A DNA stretch of 64,000 bases from Rotaria sp. Silwood1 (Eukaryota > Rotifera > Eurotatoria > Philodinida > Philodinidae). Numbering within the stretch: position 1 is the stretch's first letter; each line of letters opens with the position of its first letter. Shown here one piece after another: positions 24,463-36,078 of this stretch. The notes below the pieces were generated by a model that was not told the DNA's origin, ran no database searches, and was given only the letters and a program-made list of their open reading frames with translations. A program made the position numbers and the translations under genes. The DNA is taken from positions 1-64,000 of the forward strand of contig CAJNOP010000033.1 of NCBI GenBank assembly GCA_905250075.1. Direction: 5' to 3'.

Positions 24463-25742
24463 AGCCTAAAAAGACACAGAGAGGACAGAGTTTTGTTTGC
24501 GAATTGACGTCTCACAAAGAAACCATATGCGTCTTCTTTTCAAATATTTAATTTCTAAGGAAGAGTAAAAGCACCAATGTTTGGATAAAATAGTCAATAT
24601 ATGCAACATCTGACATGGTTCGAAAAGTGAATCTTAAACGATTGGACTGATATATGTCCAACATAATTTGATACGGAAATCGAACGTAAGATTTCAATGA
24701 AACTTAGCGAGTTCTGTTGTGGAACCCCGCCACAAAAATTCCGACGAAATCAAGATTGGACTCAGCTAATTTTTCTTGAGAAAACAATGACTTTCAGGGT
24801 AATTCAGTATCAGGTCTGATCTTTTTTGGTAGGATCTACAAGCAGGATGAAATCAGTAGGAATTCCAAAGATACTAGAAGTCCATGGTAAAAACAAAAAC
24901 AAGCATAAAAAAATCACTCGTTTGTTGTACCATGATAAGTTGTGATTGTAATCCTATCTCATCAGCTGTAAGATCCTGCCATCAGAGGATCTGGTCTTAT
25001 ACATTTTTCATATAGAAAATAAAAACAGAAAATTTCAATTTAACAAAATGGAGTCAAGCAATGACTTAGTCGTTACCAATAAACGAAAGCATTGAGAAAA
25101 AAAATCCGTTGCTCTGATTGACTTCATCAATTTATGGGAATTCAGGAGTTGACTTACAAAAGACCTGACATAACCTGACAACCCAAGAATTTAATATCTT
25201 AAAGAAATTCTATCTTTATCCATCTATTTGTTTCTGCGTCGGATGTGGATCATAATTCACTTGGTGAAAGATACTGGGTCACTGATATCTCGACTTCAAA
25301 CTACAATTCTACAACATAGACATTTTCGATGATGATCTTAATGAATATTTTTACCTTGTTTCACTTGATTACATCCGGTCAATGGTGATTCAAACTGCAA
25401 TAGAAACCTTAGCTCATCATTTCAAATAAAGTTCAGTCAAAAGACATTTGTTTTTAGCAATACCTATTGCAAATTGTACTAAAGCTGTGTTGATTGATAA
25501 TGCGAAGCAAACAGTGTATTTCTGTTTCAAATAAAACAACAAGAAAACAAAGAAACAAAGATCAAAGGACAATATAGCTAAAAAATAGTACAATAGAAAT
25601 ATATAAACAACATCGCTCCAAACAGAAGTCAGTGACAATGAAGAAAGCTACAAATATTCACGAGCCCTCGAATTGGCATCCATATCATAATGTCCAGTAT
25701 TTATAACGTCAGTTTAAAAGCAGTCCATGTCATTTGAAGAAA

Positions 25743-27174
25743 TTAAAACTGTATTTGCTTTTGTTGCAGAACACGAGAAAGTTGTCCTGCTACTTGATCA
25801 CTGATTCGATTGTCAAGGAAGTTCAGGGTGGTCAGTGTCTGTTTTGATGAAGTAGTGAATGATGGATAGAGAATGTGGCAACATTACTTGATTTTGTTTG
25901 AGAACTTTGACAAAATGTTGCGCTCCTTGATCGCTGATTTCATTCTCGCTGAGATTAAGTATTATTAGTGTCTATTTTGAACAGGCAGTCAATGCTAGAT
26001 AGATAAAGTAGAGATATTACTTTGTTGAGTTCGAGAGCTTTAGCAAGATGCTGTGCACCTTGATCACGGATTTTATTGGCATAGAGGTTTAGTGTAAGTA
26101 GTGTCTATTTTAAATATGAAGTGAATGATAGATAGATAGATAGACTGCGGATATTACTCGATTTTGTTCGAGAGCGTTGGCAAGATGCTGAGCACCTTCA
26201 TCATCAATTTGATTGCCACTGAGGTCAAGTGTGCTTAGTCTCTGTTTCGAACAGACAGTGAATAATCGATCAAGAAGATAGAGATGCTACCTTGTTATGT
26301 TTGAGAGCTTTGGCAAGATGCTGCGCTTCTTCACCTCTGATTTTACTTTCACTGAGATCCAGCATGACTAGTGTCTGTTTTAAACATACCGAGAATGATG
26401 AATGAACAAGCTGAGAATATTACTTTATTTTGTGTCAGAGCTTTGGCAAGATATAGAGCTCCTTGAACACCGATTTGATTGCCGCTGAGGCTCAGTGTGG
26501 TTAGTGTCTATTTTGAATGGGCAGTGAATACTAGATAGAGAACGCGAGAATATTACTTTGTTTCGTTCGAGAGCTTTGGCAAGATGCTGTGCTCCTTTAT
26601 CAAGGATTTTATTTTCACTGAGATCCAGCATGATTAAGGTCTGTTTTAAATAGGCAGTCTCTACTAGATAGAAAAGATAAGTGTACTACTTGATTTTGTT
26701 CGAGAGCTTTGGCAAGATGTTGTGTTCCTTCATCACTGATTTTATTTTCACTGAGATTCAGCATAGTAAGTGACTATTTTGAATAGGCAATGAGAATAAT
26801 TAATAGAGAAGGTAGAGACACTACTTTGTTGAGTTCGAGAGCTTTGGCAAGATGTTTTGCTCCTTGAGCACCGATTTGATTGCCACTGATATTCAATGCG
26901 GTTAGTGTCTGTTTTGAATGAGTAGTGAATGATAAATAGACCAGATGAAGATATTACTTGGTTCTGTTCGAAAGCTTTGGCAAGATGTTGTACTCCTTTA
27001 TCACTGATTTTATTCCACTCGAGGTTCAATGTGGTTAGTGTCTGTTTTGAACATGCATTGGATAATAAATCGAGAAAATGGGAATATTACTTGGTTTTGT
27101 TCAAGAGTCTCAGCAAGATGTTGTACTCTTTGATCATCGATTTGGGTACCACGGAAGTTCAGGGTGCTTAATAT
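25743..27174 (-). CDS. Leucine-rich-repeat protein, ribonuclease-inhibitor/NLR type, 3' part
   Basis: Eleven exons read right to left: 27174-27091, 27041-26958, 26908-26825, 26773-26690, 26640-26557, 26507-26424, 26374-26291, 26241-26158, 26104-26021, 25971-25888, and the last 25838-25743 with the stop. Ten are exactly 84 bp and each encodes one 28-residue LRR of consensus TLTxLNLSxNxIxDxGAQH followed by LAKALExNx. The last encodes one LRR plus a short tail ending QKQIQF. All junctions are phase 0, with donors mostly GTAATATT and acceptors TTNNAAATAG or similar. This is the RI-type LRR found in NLRC3-like proteins and RNH1. The 5' end is not found: an acceptor precedes exon 27174, but nothing in the next kilobase upstream looks like a NACHT or other domain. 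It may be a partial gene or pseudogene. Confidence 0.85.
25839..27090 (-). repeat. Tandem exon-intron duplication, unit about 133 bp
   Basis: Exon boundaries recur at 25888, 26021, 26158, 26291, 26424, 26557, 26690, 26825, 26958 and 27091, giving steps of 133, 137, 133, 133, 133, 133, 135, 133 and 133. Introns are 49 nt except one of 53 (26105-26157, with extra GATA units) and one of 51 (26774-26824). The introns also resemble one another, so exon and intron were duplicated together. Confidence 0.9.
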
Positions 27175-27856
27175 CTACGTATAGAAAAAAAAAAGATGAG
27201 CTGATGTAAGGGTTTGCATAGAGATATCATTATAGAATTTGTAGTTGGTAGTTGTTGTTTTAATTAGTAAATCTTTTATTTAATATATCGACATCACAAT
27301 ATTTTATTTCCAAGAAAGAAAAAACGATTCCGGATTCACGGAGAGACTGATGAAGCCCCATATTGACTGAAAAGCTCCGAAACAATATGCCGGAATGCTA
27401 GTCAATGTTTGGTGTAGAAAAAAGAAAATTTCTCGTCAATGGGAAGAGCTATTGGCACTTCCAGAGTCGGCACACTGTTGGACTACTTCGTTTATGTCTA
27501 AAACTTAAATAGAGTCGGGTGTGTTATTTTAGCTGATGTAGAATGGAATGAAACTGCTCAAGTGTCGTTAGGTGTCAGTAATATAATAATGTTGTAGAGA
27601 CATTGTTCCCTGAAAGGATCGATCTAAACAATGTTTTAATTACTTGGGTTCCAGTGATGATCTTTGAGAGTGTGGCTTTTAATTTTTATTTGCTTTGAAT
27701 CCTTCAAATTATCGTCATCTCAATAAATGGTACTCCTTTTTGTGCCCGATGCGTTATGACTAATGATATTTTTTAAGTTAACTTCAACTATTATCAGTGT
27801 TCAATCACAGTTTTCGACTAGAACTAAAACCATAAGTAGATTTCAAATAATCGTCA

Positions 27857-27966
27857 CACACTAAAATAAAATGTGCCGATGTGTCGCATCTCTTGCGTTC
27901 TTCGCTAGTCAACATACAGCAATTAGCGGAGAACGTAAGAGATGCGACACATTTTATTTTAGTGTG
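27857..27966. repeat. 110-bp near-perfect palindrome (MITE or hairpin)
   Basis: The left arm starts CACACTAAAATAAAATGTG and continues through a GTCGCATCTCTTGCGTTCTTCGCTA block; the right arm is its reverse complement with two or three substitutions. The left arm carries an extra 8 nt (a GTGCCGATGTG duplication). The loop is about 14 nt around 27910-27925. No target-site duplication is clear. Confidence 0.7.
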
Positions 27967-28031
27967 CAGATTTAGTCGATTCGTTCTTTTTTGCTTGAGT
28001 AGCTTTTTCTAAAACTACAATGTTCGTTAAG

Positions 28032-28522
28032 GTTTTAACAGCTGTATAGAATATGGATTTTGACAGAAACAAGCGATGACAGCTATGAATTACAACCATA
28101 ATGACAAATATTTACTGTTGCCATGCCAGCCACTGCTAAGTTGAAGTTTGTGACTGCACTTACATAGACTACAGTGAGTTAGTGCTGCATAATTACATCT
28201 GTATCACTAGTTTCTAGTGACAGTTTGTCTAAAAGAAGTATAAAATGATATATAATTACTTATATATATATGTAGGCATTTTTAGAATAGCGAAGTATGT
28301 AGTTTTTAATAGTAATCATTTTTTTTACTACTCTTATAACTGATTGGTATCAAAATGCGCAATATCGGCTCGGTCGATTCTCTGTAGGTCCAGACACAAA
28401 TTTTACTTTTGCAGTGGCTAACATGGTAGACGTAAATGTTTGTCATTATGGTTGTGATACATAGCCGTCAGTGTTTGATTCTGTCGTAATACATGTTCTA
28501 TACTGTTATTAAAAACTTTATT
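28032..28522. repeat. Inverted pair of about 130-bp segments
   Basis: 28032-28165 and the reverse complement of 28388-28522 align at roughly 75-80%. The best block is TACAACCATAATGACAAA near 28100 against its complement near 28445. The spacer of about 220 bp includes a short TA run. It fits a decayed foldback element or two inverted copies of one repeat. Confidence 0.6.
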
Positions 28523-29529
28523 TGGCTCGATCTAGTAACGTATGATTAGCCAAGGAAAATACTTTAGTAAGACGGCGTATAGATTGATACATTAGATAAA
28601 TGAATAATATGTTGAAGATAATGAAAGTCAAATGTTCAAACATGGTACCGTTTTACCTGATATCGATGATAGCTGTCGATAATTGCATTCATACGTGTAC
28701 AAACGTTTCGCGTGGAGCAGAAAATATTGACATTTTCAAGATGATCGAGAATTTGGTAAACGAGTTCTACTGGTATTGTAAGAAATGTTGAAATAATTTT
28801 GGTCGACATGAATGAAAGTTTTGAAGATATATAGGATATTGAAATTTATGTTGAATATACAGTGTGTTTTACTGGAATTCGCCTCAATTAAGTGACTTAA
28901 TAATAGTTTTGTGTGGCAATTTTCTGATATTGTGCAATTACTTATTTGAAGAAAAAAAAATGCAAGGTAGTGATATATTTTGAAAGTGTCATGTGCATGT
29001 CTACAGTTTATTTTCCGTTCTATTCAATTTCATTGGTCTCAGGGTTAAATATGGATATTTATAATTTTGGAATTTCTTTTTCGTTCTTTTTGGGTAGGTT
29101 TCGACTGAAATTTGACAAAGTAATTGCTCGCATAAAATTTTTTACATTTACTTATTGTTGCAAATACAGTCTGTTATGTGATGACCAGTTAAGTCGAAAT
29201 AATCGAATCTTATGTAAAGCAAGTAGTTATAGACAGCATTGCGTTTTAGATTGTATCATTATGGTTTCCCAAGTAACTACGTAAACGCCATGTACTCATT
29301 CATTATCTAATCCATCATTATCTTCTATTATGCAAGCGTCCGAATTCTATGGTTAGGCACTGTGTGACGATATATAATCACTCAGTTCTGATAAAGTTCA
29401 TTTAATATCATCGAGTATGTTTACGCAAGAACCACTCTGTGAACTTTCTCATCAGCAGCGTATTTTTTTAGCTGCATGCTATTTATTATAATTTTTTTAT
29501 TATACTTAAGATCCAAGCAATGTTTTGGG

Positions 29530-29744
29530 CAGAGGCAGCGCGAGTGGGGGAGGAGTTGGGGGAGGGTACCCCCTGCTTTGAGAATTTTGGCTCAGATTTT
29601 CTCCTAATTTAGAGAGATTATTAAAGAGTATTTTCCGATTTTGGAAAATAATCGGACAAATTTTATAAATTTTGAGAAAAATTTTAGGCTACTTTCTTCG
29701 ACTTTTGGGTACCCCCCTATTCTGATCTCTTCGCGCCGCCTCTG
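29530..29744. mobile_element. Non-autonomous hAT-like MITE with 8-bp target-site duplication
   Basis: Terminal inverted repeats are CAGAGGCAGCGCGA at the left and the complement of CAGAGGCGGCGCGA at the right (one mismatch). They are flanked by GTTTTGGG (29522-29529) and GTTTTGAG (29745-29752), a 7/8 match. The CAGRGG terminus and 8-bp duplication are hallmarks of hAT transposons. The 215-bp interior is G-rich near the left and has no ORF; GGTACCCCC occurs near both ends. Confidence 0.85.
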
Positions 29745-30789
29745 GTTTTGAGGCTGCTCTAAATGTCAATCAATAACTTTCTTGAACTACTACACAACTG
29801 TGTGAAGCACATGCTTAAAAATGTTCGATCGCCAAGCTTTATTATCGTCAACATTCGATGAGTTGTTGAATGAACAAGAATAATACATACATATAGCTTT
29901 TCTAACACTATTGATGTGTTGAGTTCTCGTTGAATGGTAGAGATTACTCTGCTTTTGTCTAATCTCTCACGAATTTACCTTTTTTAATCTCTTGCTTATC
30001 TGTTTATCCTTAGCTCAGATTGAACCATGTGGTACACAGTCAAGATGTATGCGACAGTTCCGTGCAACTGCTCACGTTTATACGAGTATCCATCAGAGCT
30101 TCCGAGAACGTATGTTATATCATTTCAATCGTTAAGGAATGCTAGAAAAACATGAAAGACACTAATTAGTGTTTGCAAAATTCGTTGATAAAACGAAGCG
30201 AAACAAAAGCATGTAACACGTCTAGATGTGAGCAACTTCGTGTACTGTTTTGTCAGACTCTCGTCGTACTCAAACGACACTATATAATACGCTAGGATAT
30301 CAAATGGTGTCCTGTAACTAGAATCAATCGAATGGGCATGACTGCATTGATAATATCACACCAATCTGTGAATGAGGAGTGTGTGACTTATTTCGAATAG
30401 TTTATGGTATGATAACAGTGCAAGTACAGTCTTTTTACATGTACTTCAAAGGTTGATTTGCATAGTCATACTGTATAGTAAATGGATTGTATACCAATGT
30501 TTATATTATTATAAAAATACCGGCCATATTTCTGCTTCCGAGCAAACGCTGTAAATAATGAAAGTTTACGATCTGTATTCATACTATTTACTATCGTGAA
30601 TTTAGCGTATTTTCACTTTTACTAATTGAAAATCAGACTTAAACGTTATACGTTTTGAGTGACGTAGGGATGAGTAAAGGTTCACAATATTAAAGCTTTC
30701 TAGAATCGAGAAACGCAGATATGAGTACATAGGCTGTCCTTTTGAATATTGATTTTCACAGTGGACGATAAATTTTACATGTAATACCC

Positions 30790-31220
30790 ATCACTATGAC
30801 TCGTATGGAGATGCTTGGATATGGATATGAGTGGAAGTCTGAATGTGTGTATCGGTATGAGTGCAATACGGTGCTTTTCTTCAGTTTTCAAATAACCACA
30901 TTCACACACACCCCTAACGCGCATAGCCAACAACGACATTCTCATATCCAACATCGTAAACCGCACTGCCAAATCGCCAACATTACCGATACTAGCCTCA
31001 TATATTCACCAATGCATGTATATCCACAGCTCACACATATACAAAACACTCGACAACAACACAAACACACCTACACAGATGTGCATACAAGCAAAACTTG
31101 ACCGCAACAACTGACCTCCTCATAACATCCAAAACTCACACGTACGCCATCACATAAACACATTGACTCTATACCCAAGCTCACTTCCGCACGTATACTA
31201 ATAGCTACAGCCACACACAT
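30790..31220. repeat. Low-complexity block switching from GT-rich to CA-rich
   Basis: From about 30800 to 30870 the + strand is rich in G/T/A (TGGATATG-like repeats). From about 30895 to 31220 it is rich in C/A (CACACAC, CATATCCA, CAACAACAC) with few G. Degenerate units on the two sides are complementary, such as GGATATG and CATATCC. The long frame through it is a product of composition. Confidence 0.5.
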
Positions 31221-32769
31221 ACCCTTGAGTAGAAGGAATAATGACAGCATCTAAGATGGATATTTCTGTCGAAATGGATGCTTCTGTGCTTTATGATTTC
31301 ATTTAGATTTAAATGTTTTAAATGAACAAATTATTTTTATATATCTGAAATACTTGCAAATAATATTTTATATATTTTATTTTTTGTAATTTGTAGATGA
31401 TTCATCAGATATAGCTTTACATGAAAACATTTTAATAAGAACCTGATTGTTTTAAATTATTGAATAAATATTCTATTATATTTCTCTTTTTGTGATAGTG
31501 TACAAACCAGAAGAAAAATGTTTTTTTATTTTAATATTGCTAAAAAATGAAATGAAATATTGAGCATATTTTGATAAGGAGATTTTTTTTAACATAATTT
31601 GGATATTTCAAGTACAATTCCTTAGGTAATTCACTATATTCAGAAGTCAAGTTATCACACGGCATCATAAAAATACCTATATGTATCCATAATTCTAAAC
31701 TTAGGCCGATCGCTTTGCGTAGTTTATAGAATATTTGATTGTTCACAAGTAAAATAATATTTTGGTTCATCTAAAATAAATTATAATATAACAAATTAAA
31801 CTATAATGTAAAGAAGAATATAAAGATAACGTTTTTTAATACTAATGTTATGGAGATATGTTGAGCAACATTCATTTTTGAAAACGTGCTAATGACATTT
31901 TTCATAGTATAAATCGCAGCAACATCAATAATTTCACTTAAAGGAACAAGACGGATTCAACAAATACACAATCGTCGATTTTCTCCTATTTCATCAATAG
32001 TTATTGTGATCTTTTTACTTGTCATGTAAATTGATGTTTACTATTTTAGCTACGTCAGTTGAATCAGGAATTATGGCCTACATAAACAAAAATTGATTTG
32101 CTTTTTATTAGGAAGTATGGAACTTATTGTTGTTCATCATTCTCGACAATGATATATGTGTAATAATGGTGGTTAATAAGTGGATAGTGGATAATATCGA
32201 AAAGAAAAATGTAGAAAAGGAAAACATCGAATACTTCTGCAGATGTTAGTAGAAAAATTGAGCTATTGTGTTCTTGTTGGTCACTCTTTTGATCAGCATA
32301 TTTTATTCTCCAACAAATAAAGAAAATTTTCTAACATTACATGTCTTGAAGATAATGACAAGCTCAGCATCTGAAAATAGGTCATCGAGAAGCCAGCAAT
32401 TAACATATTATTTGTCGCATCATATAAATAACACGTCAGAACATGAGCAAACTGTTGTTCTCTATCTATTTCATTTCACTGTTCCACTCCTTCATTATTT
32501 ATATCTTAGCCCATAACCCTTGATAGAAACTCAATTATCAAAAACGTATCCGAATATTTGGAGTTTCGTACAAGTGACCGAAAGCGAAGATGTTCACTTT
32601 CAGCATATTTCAATCTAACTTGATACTAGTGCATGTACTCTTAAACGATAGAAAAAGACAAAAGCTTTTCAAATGAAATTTGATATCCTTCAAGAAAGAA
32701 ATCAAGACAAAAGAACTATTATCAAGTTTATCATTATTAGTTGGAAACAAAAAAAAATAATACTTCATC

Positions 32770-32845
32770 TTTGGTCAATACTGTTTTCTGTTTTATTTTA
32801 AAATAATAAAACAGTGTTTATCATCGACCACAAGAATACACTGAT
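32770..32845. repeat. Small palindrome
   Basis: CTGTTTTATT and AATAAAACAG form perfect arms around a TTAAAAT loop. Weaker outer pairing (TTGGTC with GACCACAA) extends it to roughly 75 nt. Confidence 0.45.
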
Positions 32846-34732
32846 CATTCCCATTTCTTACGTTTTAGTTGTTTAAATTTTCGATATTTTTCACGTCTAC
32901 ATTATTCTCATCGACGTTTTCCTTTTCGACATTTTCCACCAAGATCGTTAATAATAAACATAAATCATTAAAAAAAATTTTTCGCACATTTGTCATATTG
33001 TACGTATGTTCTATTTATAGAATTTCAAATGATAAATCTATTGCTATTAAACATCTTGTAATTGTGTTATCTCTACTTAATACGAAAGTTGATGTTCGTT
33101 CGTATTACACCTTGACTGGTGAAACGTGTTTATATAATTAGTTCGTAACAAAGAAACTAGTCAGTTGTGTTTTAATTTTACTCAATGTGATCTATTCTTC
33201 ACTTTCATGTATCAAATATCATATAACTTCACTGTTCCTTTACCTTAATTTTATAAATTATTCTATTTTCTTTTGACAATTGTACAGATGGTTTTCTTAT
33301 CTCGCTCAAAATCGACGTTGGACTATTCCTTACTATAGATTTTTCTCATTATTTCCACACAAATATAGCGATTCATCTTCTGTAATAAATATACATTAAC
33401 TGTTCATAGGCGCTATTAACATCTACTCTGCTACATTAAAGCGACGATTACCTTTCCTAGTGATACTGCACTTTAGACTTTTTCGAACTTAAAAATTTTC
33501 TTTTCGTATTGAACTAGTCTTTCCGATATGTATTTGACCATTTCAATTCCTACACTTATTTGTCAATTTAGTTGACTGCTAATGAATTTTATTTAATGAG
33601 AAATTATTTCCATTACTGGTCATTTCATTAATTTCACTAACTGCTTAAATGATAGTTTGATGGAACGACTCACTCGTTCTTACTTTATTATTAGAATGAA
33701 TACGAATACATGCAAAACGAAAAACGATAAGGTGAACATAGCAAAAGAAAAGATAAAAATGAAAACATATACGTATATGAGAAGATAATTGATAGATCAT
33801 GTATATGTACGTGGCATATGCCCTTGAATACAGTCATGAAGTGTGGTGACGGATAGAAGCTGTCACAAATAGTTATTCTTACTCTTTACTCATCATATAA
33901 TTCATGCGTATCATTTTTCAACGAACATTATCCGAAGGTTTTCAATAACCTTAATATTTCGTTTGCTTCCATACTTCTTCCGGATCGTGTCTTGTAAAAA
34001 CCTTTGGAAAAATAAAATCGACTATTTTAGAGGACCATGTAGACTTTCGGTCTGATTTGAAAAGAAGTGTTTCTTTGAAGCACAATTCAATCAGCAAACC
34101 GATAGATGATTTATTTTTTCATATTCCAAGCCGAAAGCATGTTTGAATGGAATTTATGAATCTAACTGATAATCTGTGAGATGATTTTAGACTATCAAAT
34201 AACAGAAACTTCTCAAAATAATTTGATTAATTCTCTTGCGTTTTTTCAAAGGTGTTTAATGGCAAAAGATCAGATATTCTCAGACGACTTGTTCGCGTAT
34301 GTGTAATTTTTGCAACGTCTCGATTTTTCTGATCGATCAAAAGAAATATTTTATGAAAAGCAAGGAAGAGAAGGATTTCAAACGATTAAGTTTTTCCGAG
34401 TGACGAAAATTGAAGGATGATAGTCTGAACAAGAAAAAGACAATGGAACAGTTTCAGTAACATTCTAACAAAACCCACATGTGGAACATAATGGATCTAC
34501 TTTGATCATCAACGAACAACTTTGGTATATTGATCATCGTGTGTAGCAGAGTTAATAGACAACAATATCGTTAAAAGAACCTGTCACGGTCTGTACAATA
34601 AAGGAGAATATTCTTTGTCTTGTTAGACATATCAACATTGATTAATTACAAATATTTTAAAAAAATTTAAAAAAAAGAAACTCAACTCTTTGTAGTTCTC
34701 GTTGCATTAAAAGTGATTCTTTTGATCAAAGT

Positions 34733-34765
34733 GTGAGTGTGAGTTGTCTCTTCGCTCACACTCAC
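34733..34765. repeat. Perfect 11-bp-arm hairpin
   Basis: GTGAGTGTGAG (34733-34743) pairs with CTCACACTCAC (34755-34765) across an 11-nt loop. It is not followed by a T-run and the role is unknown. Confidence 0.55.
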
Positions 34766-35191
34766 TCTCATCTATGGGGATGGCTAACTGTAAGTTTAAG
34801 TATAATAGTATTCAAGCTGCTGATAGCAAAGAATTTAACACCACATTTTTATTTCCTAGTTGACGCATCTATAATCATGGTAAATATGCATTGATGCTTA
34901 TCCATGTCATGTTCTTGTTTTTCCTGAATAGAGCATTGATCCATCTGCATTGTTGCTCAATCGATAACTCAAGACATAATTCGTCTTTATTTATTCATCA
35001 AATCTATTTCTTTTTGATGTATAGAGTGAACATAATACAAAGTTTAATTAAAATATTCGGCTTAATATTTTTTAAGGAAAAACACAGTACAATAAAAGTT
35101 CAAAAGCGACGAGTCTCTGTCAAAGGTCTGACCCCCGATTAGTATTCATTATGAGGAAACCAGCTATGAAATTGATACACTCAGCAACAAT

Positions 35192-36078
35192 TCATCGAAG
35201 ACTTGATATACTCTGGCAGAGAATAATAAGCAGAAAAGGCATTGTTACATTTCCAATCATGATTAAGAGCCGCATACAATAACGAGGTAAGAGATCCGAA
35301 CAGATTATGTTCAGTAGCATAAAAATGAACGCTGGAATGCTGACGAGAACCAATAGAAAGATGATCAATACGATGCAACGAACCATTGTCAAATCTCGAT
35401 GCATTCGTAATTGGTGATTGTCATTGTTTCTTGATGAGATTTTGCGTACATAATTCACTAAAATTCGATACAAAACGCCAAGAACAATATCTGATACTGC
35501 GAATATTAATGCACTCATATAAAATGTTAGCGATCTAGTCTTGACAACGAAACAAAGCATAGATTGTCTATTGTCAGTTTCATCGTGTTATCTGTTAAAA
35601 AGACAGGCAAAGAAAAAAAAATCAAATCAAATATCCATTGAGTAAGAATAATGCACACCTTCCGAGTTTGAGTATCAAGATATTCGATTCTTCTTATCTT
35701 AAAATACTTTTCTATTGCTTGTAGAATAAATGAATAATGAATACAAGCAATGATAGAATGTTGAAAATACGCACGTAATGTACAAAGTGAATCAATATGG
35801 GGTACTGATTGTTGATCCCAGATTAGCATATAGGTAGCTACGACTGTATTGTTAGCAGAAAATCGAGGAATGATTAAAATAGTATTACAAACTAATAACG
35901 TAGGAAAATTAAAGCAGTGTTTTCTGTAAATAATAGCAATCGTCAGACAAGTGAAGGCTAGTAGACAAGTGAAACAACAAACGGCTATGAATATTCGATT
36001 GATGATCGAATGGAAGCCCATCTCGCTACAAAATTGAAACTTAGACAAATAAATCAAGCCTATATCAAAGAAATTCAA
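35192..36078 (-). pseudogene. Rhodopsin-like (class A) GPCR broken by one frameshift
   Basis: Two overlapping frames on the minus strand together make one 7TM protein. The first (36078-35527) carries a short N-terminus, TM1, TM2, the conserved Cys (SLCTLRAY) before TM3, TM3, TM4 and ECL2. The second (open within 35560-35192) resumes at the end of ECL2 and supplies TM5, a basic loop, TM6, TM7 and a short tail. The reading frame slips near 35555-35560, inside the ECL2 motif LCFV, which can be read in both frames. No plausible intron fits, so this is a frameshift mutation, an assembly error or a very recent pseudogene. The TM3 end (AIEKYF) is not a standard DRY, and TM7 lacks NPxxY. The ligand is unknown. 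Confidence 0.65.

Larger units (their letters stand above)
21934..25742. other. Intergenic with inverted repeats
   Basis: No supported gene in 3.8 kb. It holds a 10-bp-arm hairpin at 22239-22268, an inverted repeat at 24328-24462, and a weaker inverted pair at about 24800-24860 / 24950-25015. These look like worn MITE fragments. Confidence 0.4.
27175..35191. other. Long gene-poor region with MITEs and low-complexity DNA
   Basis: No gene is supported across 8 kb. It contains a 110-bp palindrome (27857-27966), a pair of inverted 130-bp segments (28032-28522), a hAT-like MITE (29530-29744), a strand-asymmetric GT/CA block (about 30790-31220), and small hairpins at about 32770-32845 and 34733-34765. 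The remainder is AT-rich, with no reading frame of coding character. Confidence 0.45.

Noticed and set aside
30005-30115. Exon-like block between TTATCCTTAG and GTATGTTA
   Set aside because: Good splice signals and an open frame (EPCGTQSRCMRQF), but there is no neighbouring exon and I do not recognise the product.
30796-31101. 101-aa His/Thr-rich ORF
   Set aside because: Explained by the CA-rich low-complexity block.
34774-34879. Two tiny exon-like pieces (16 and 20 nt) reading MGMAN then FDASIIM
   Set aside because: Consensus splice sites flank them, but no downstream exon continues the frame; too short to trust.
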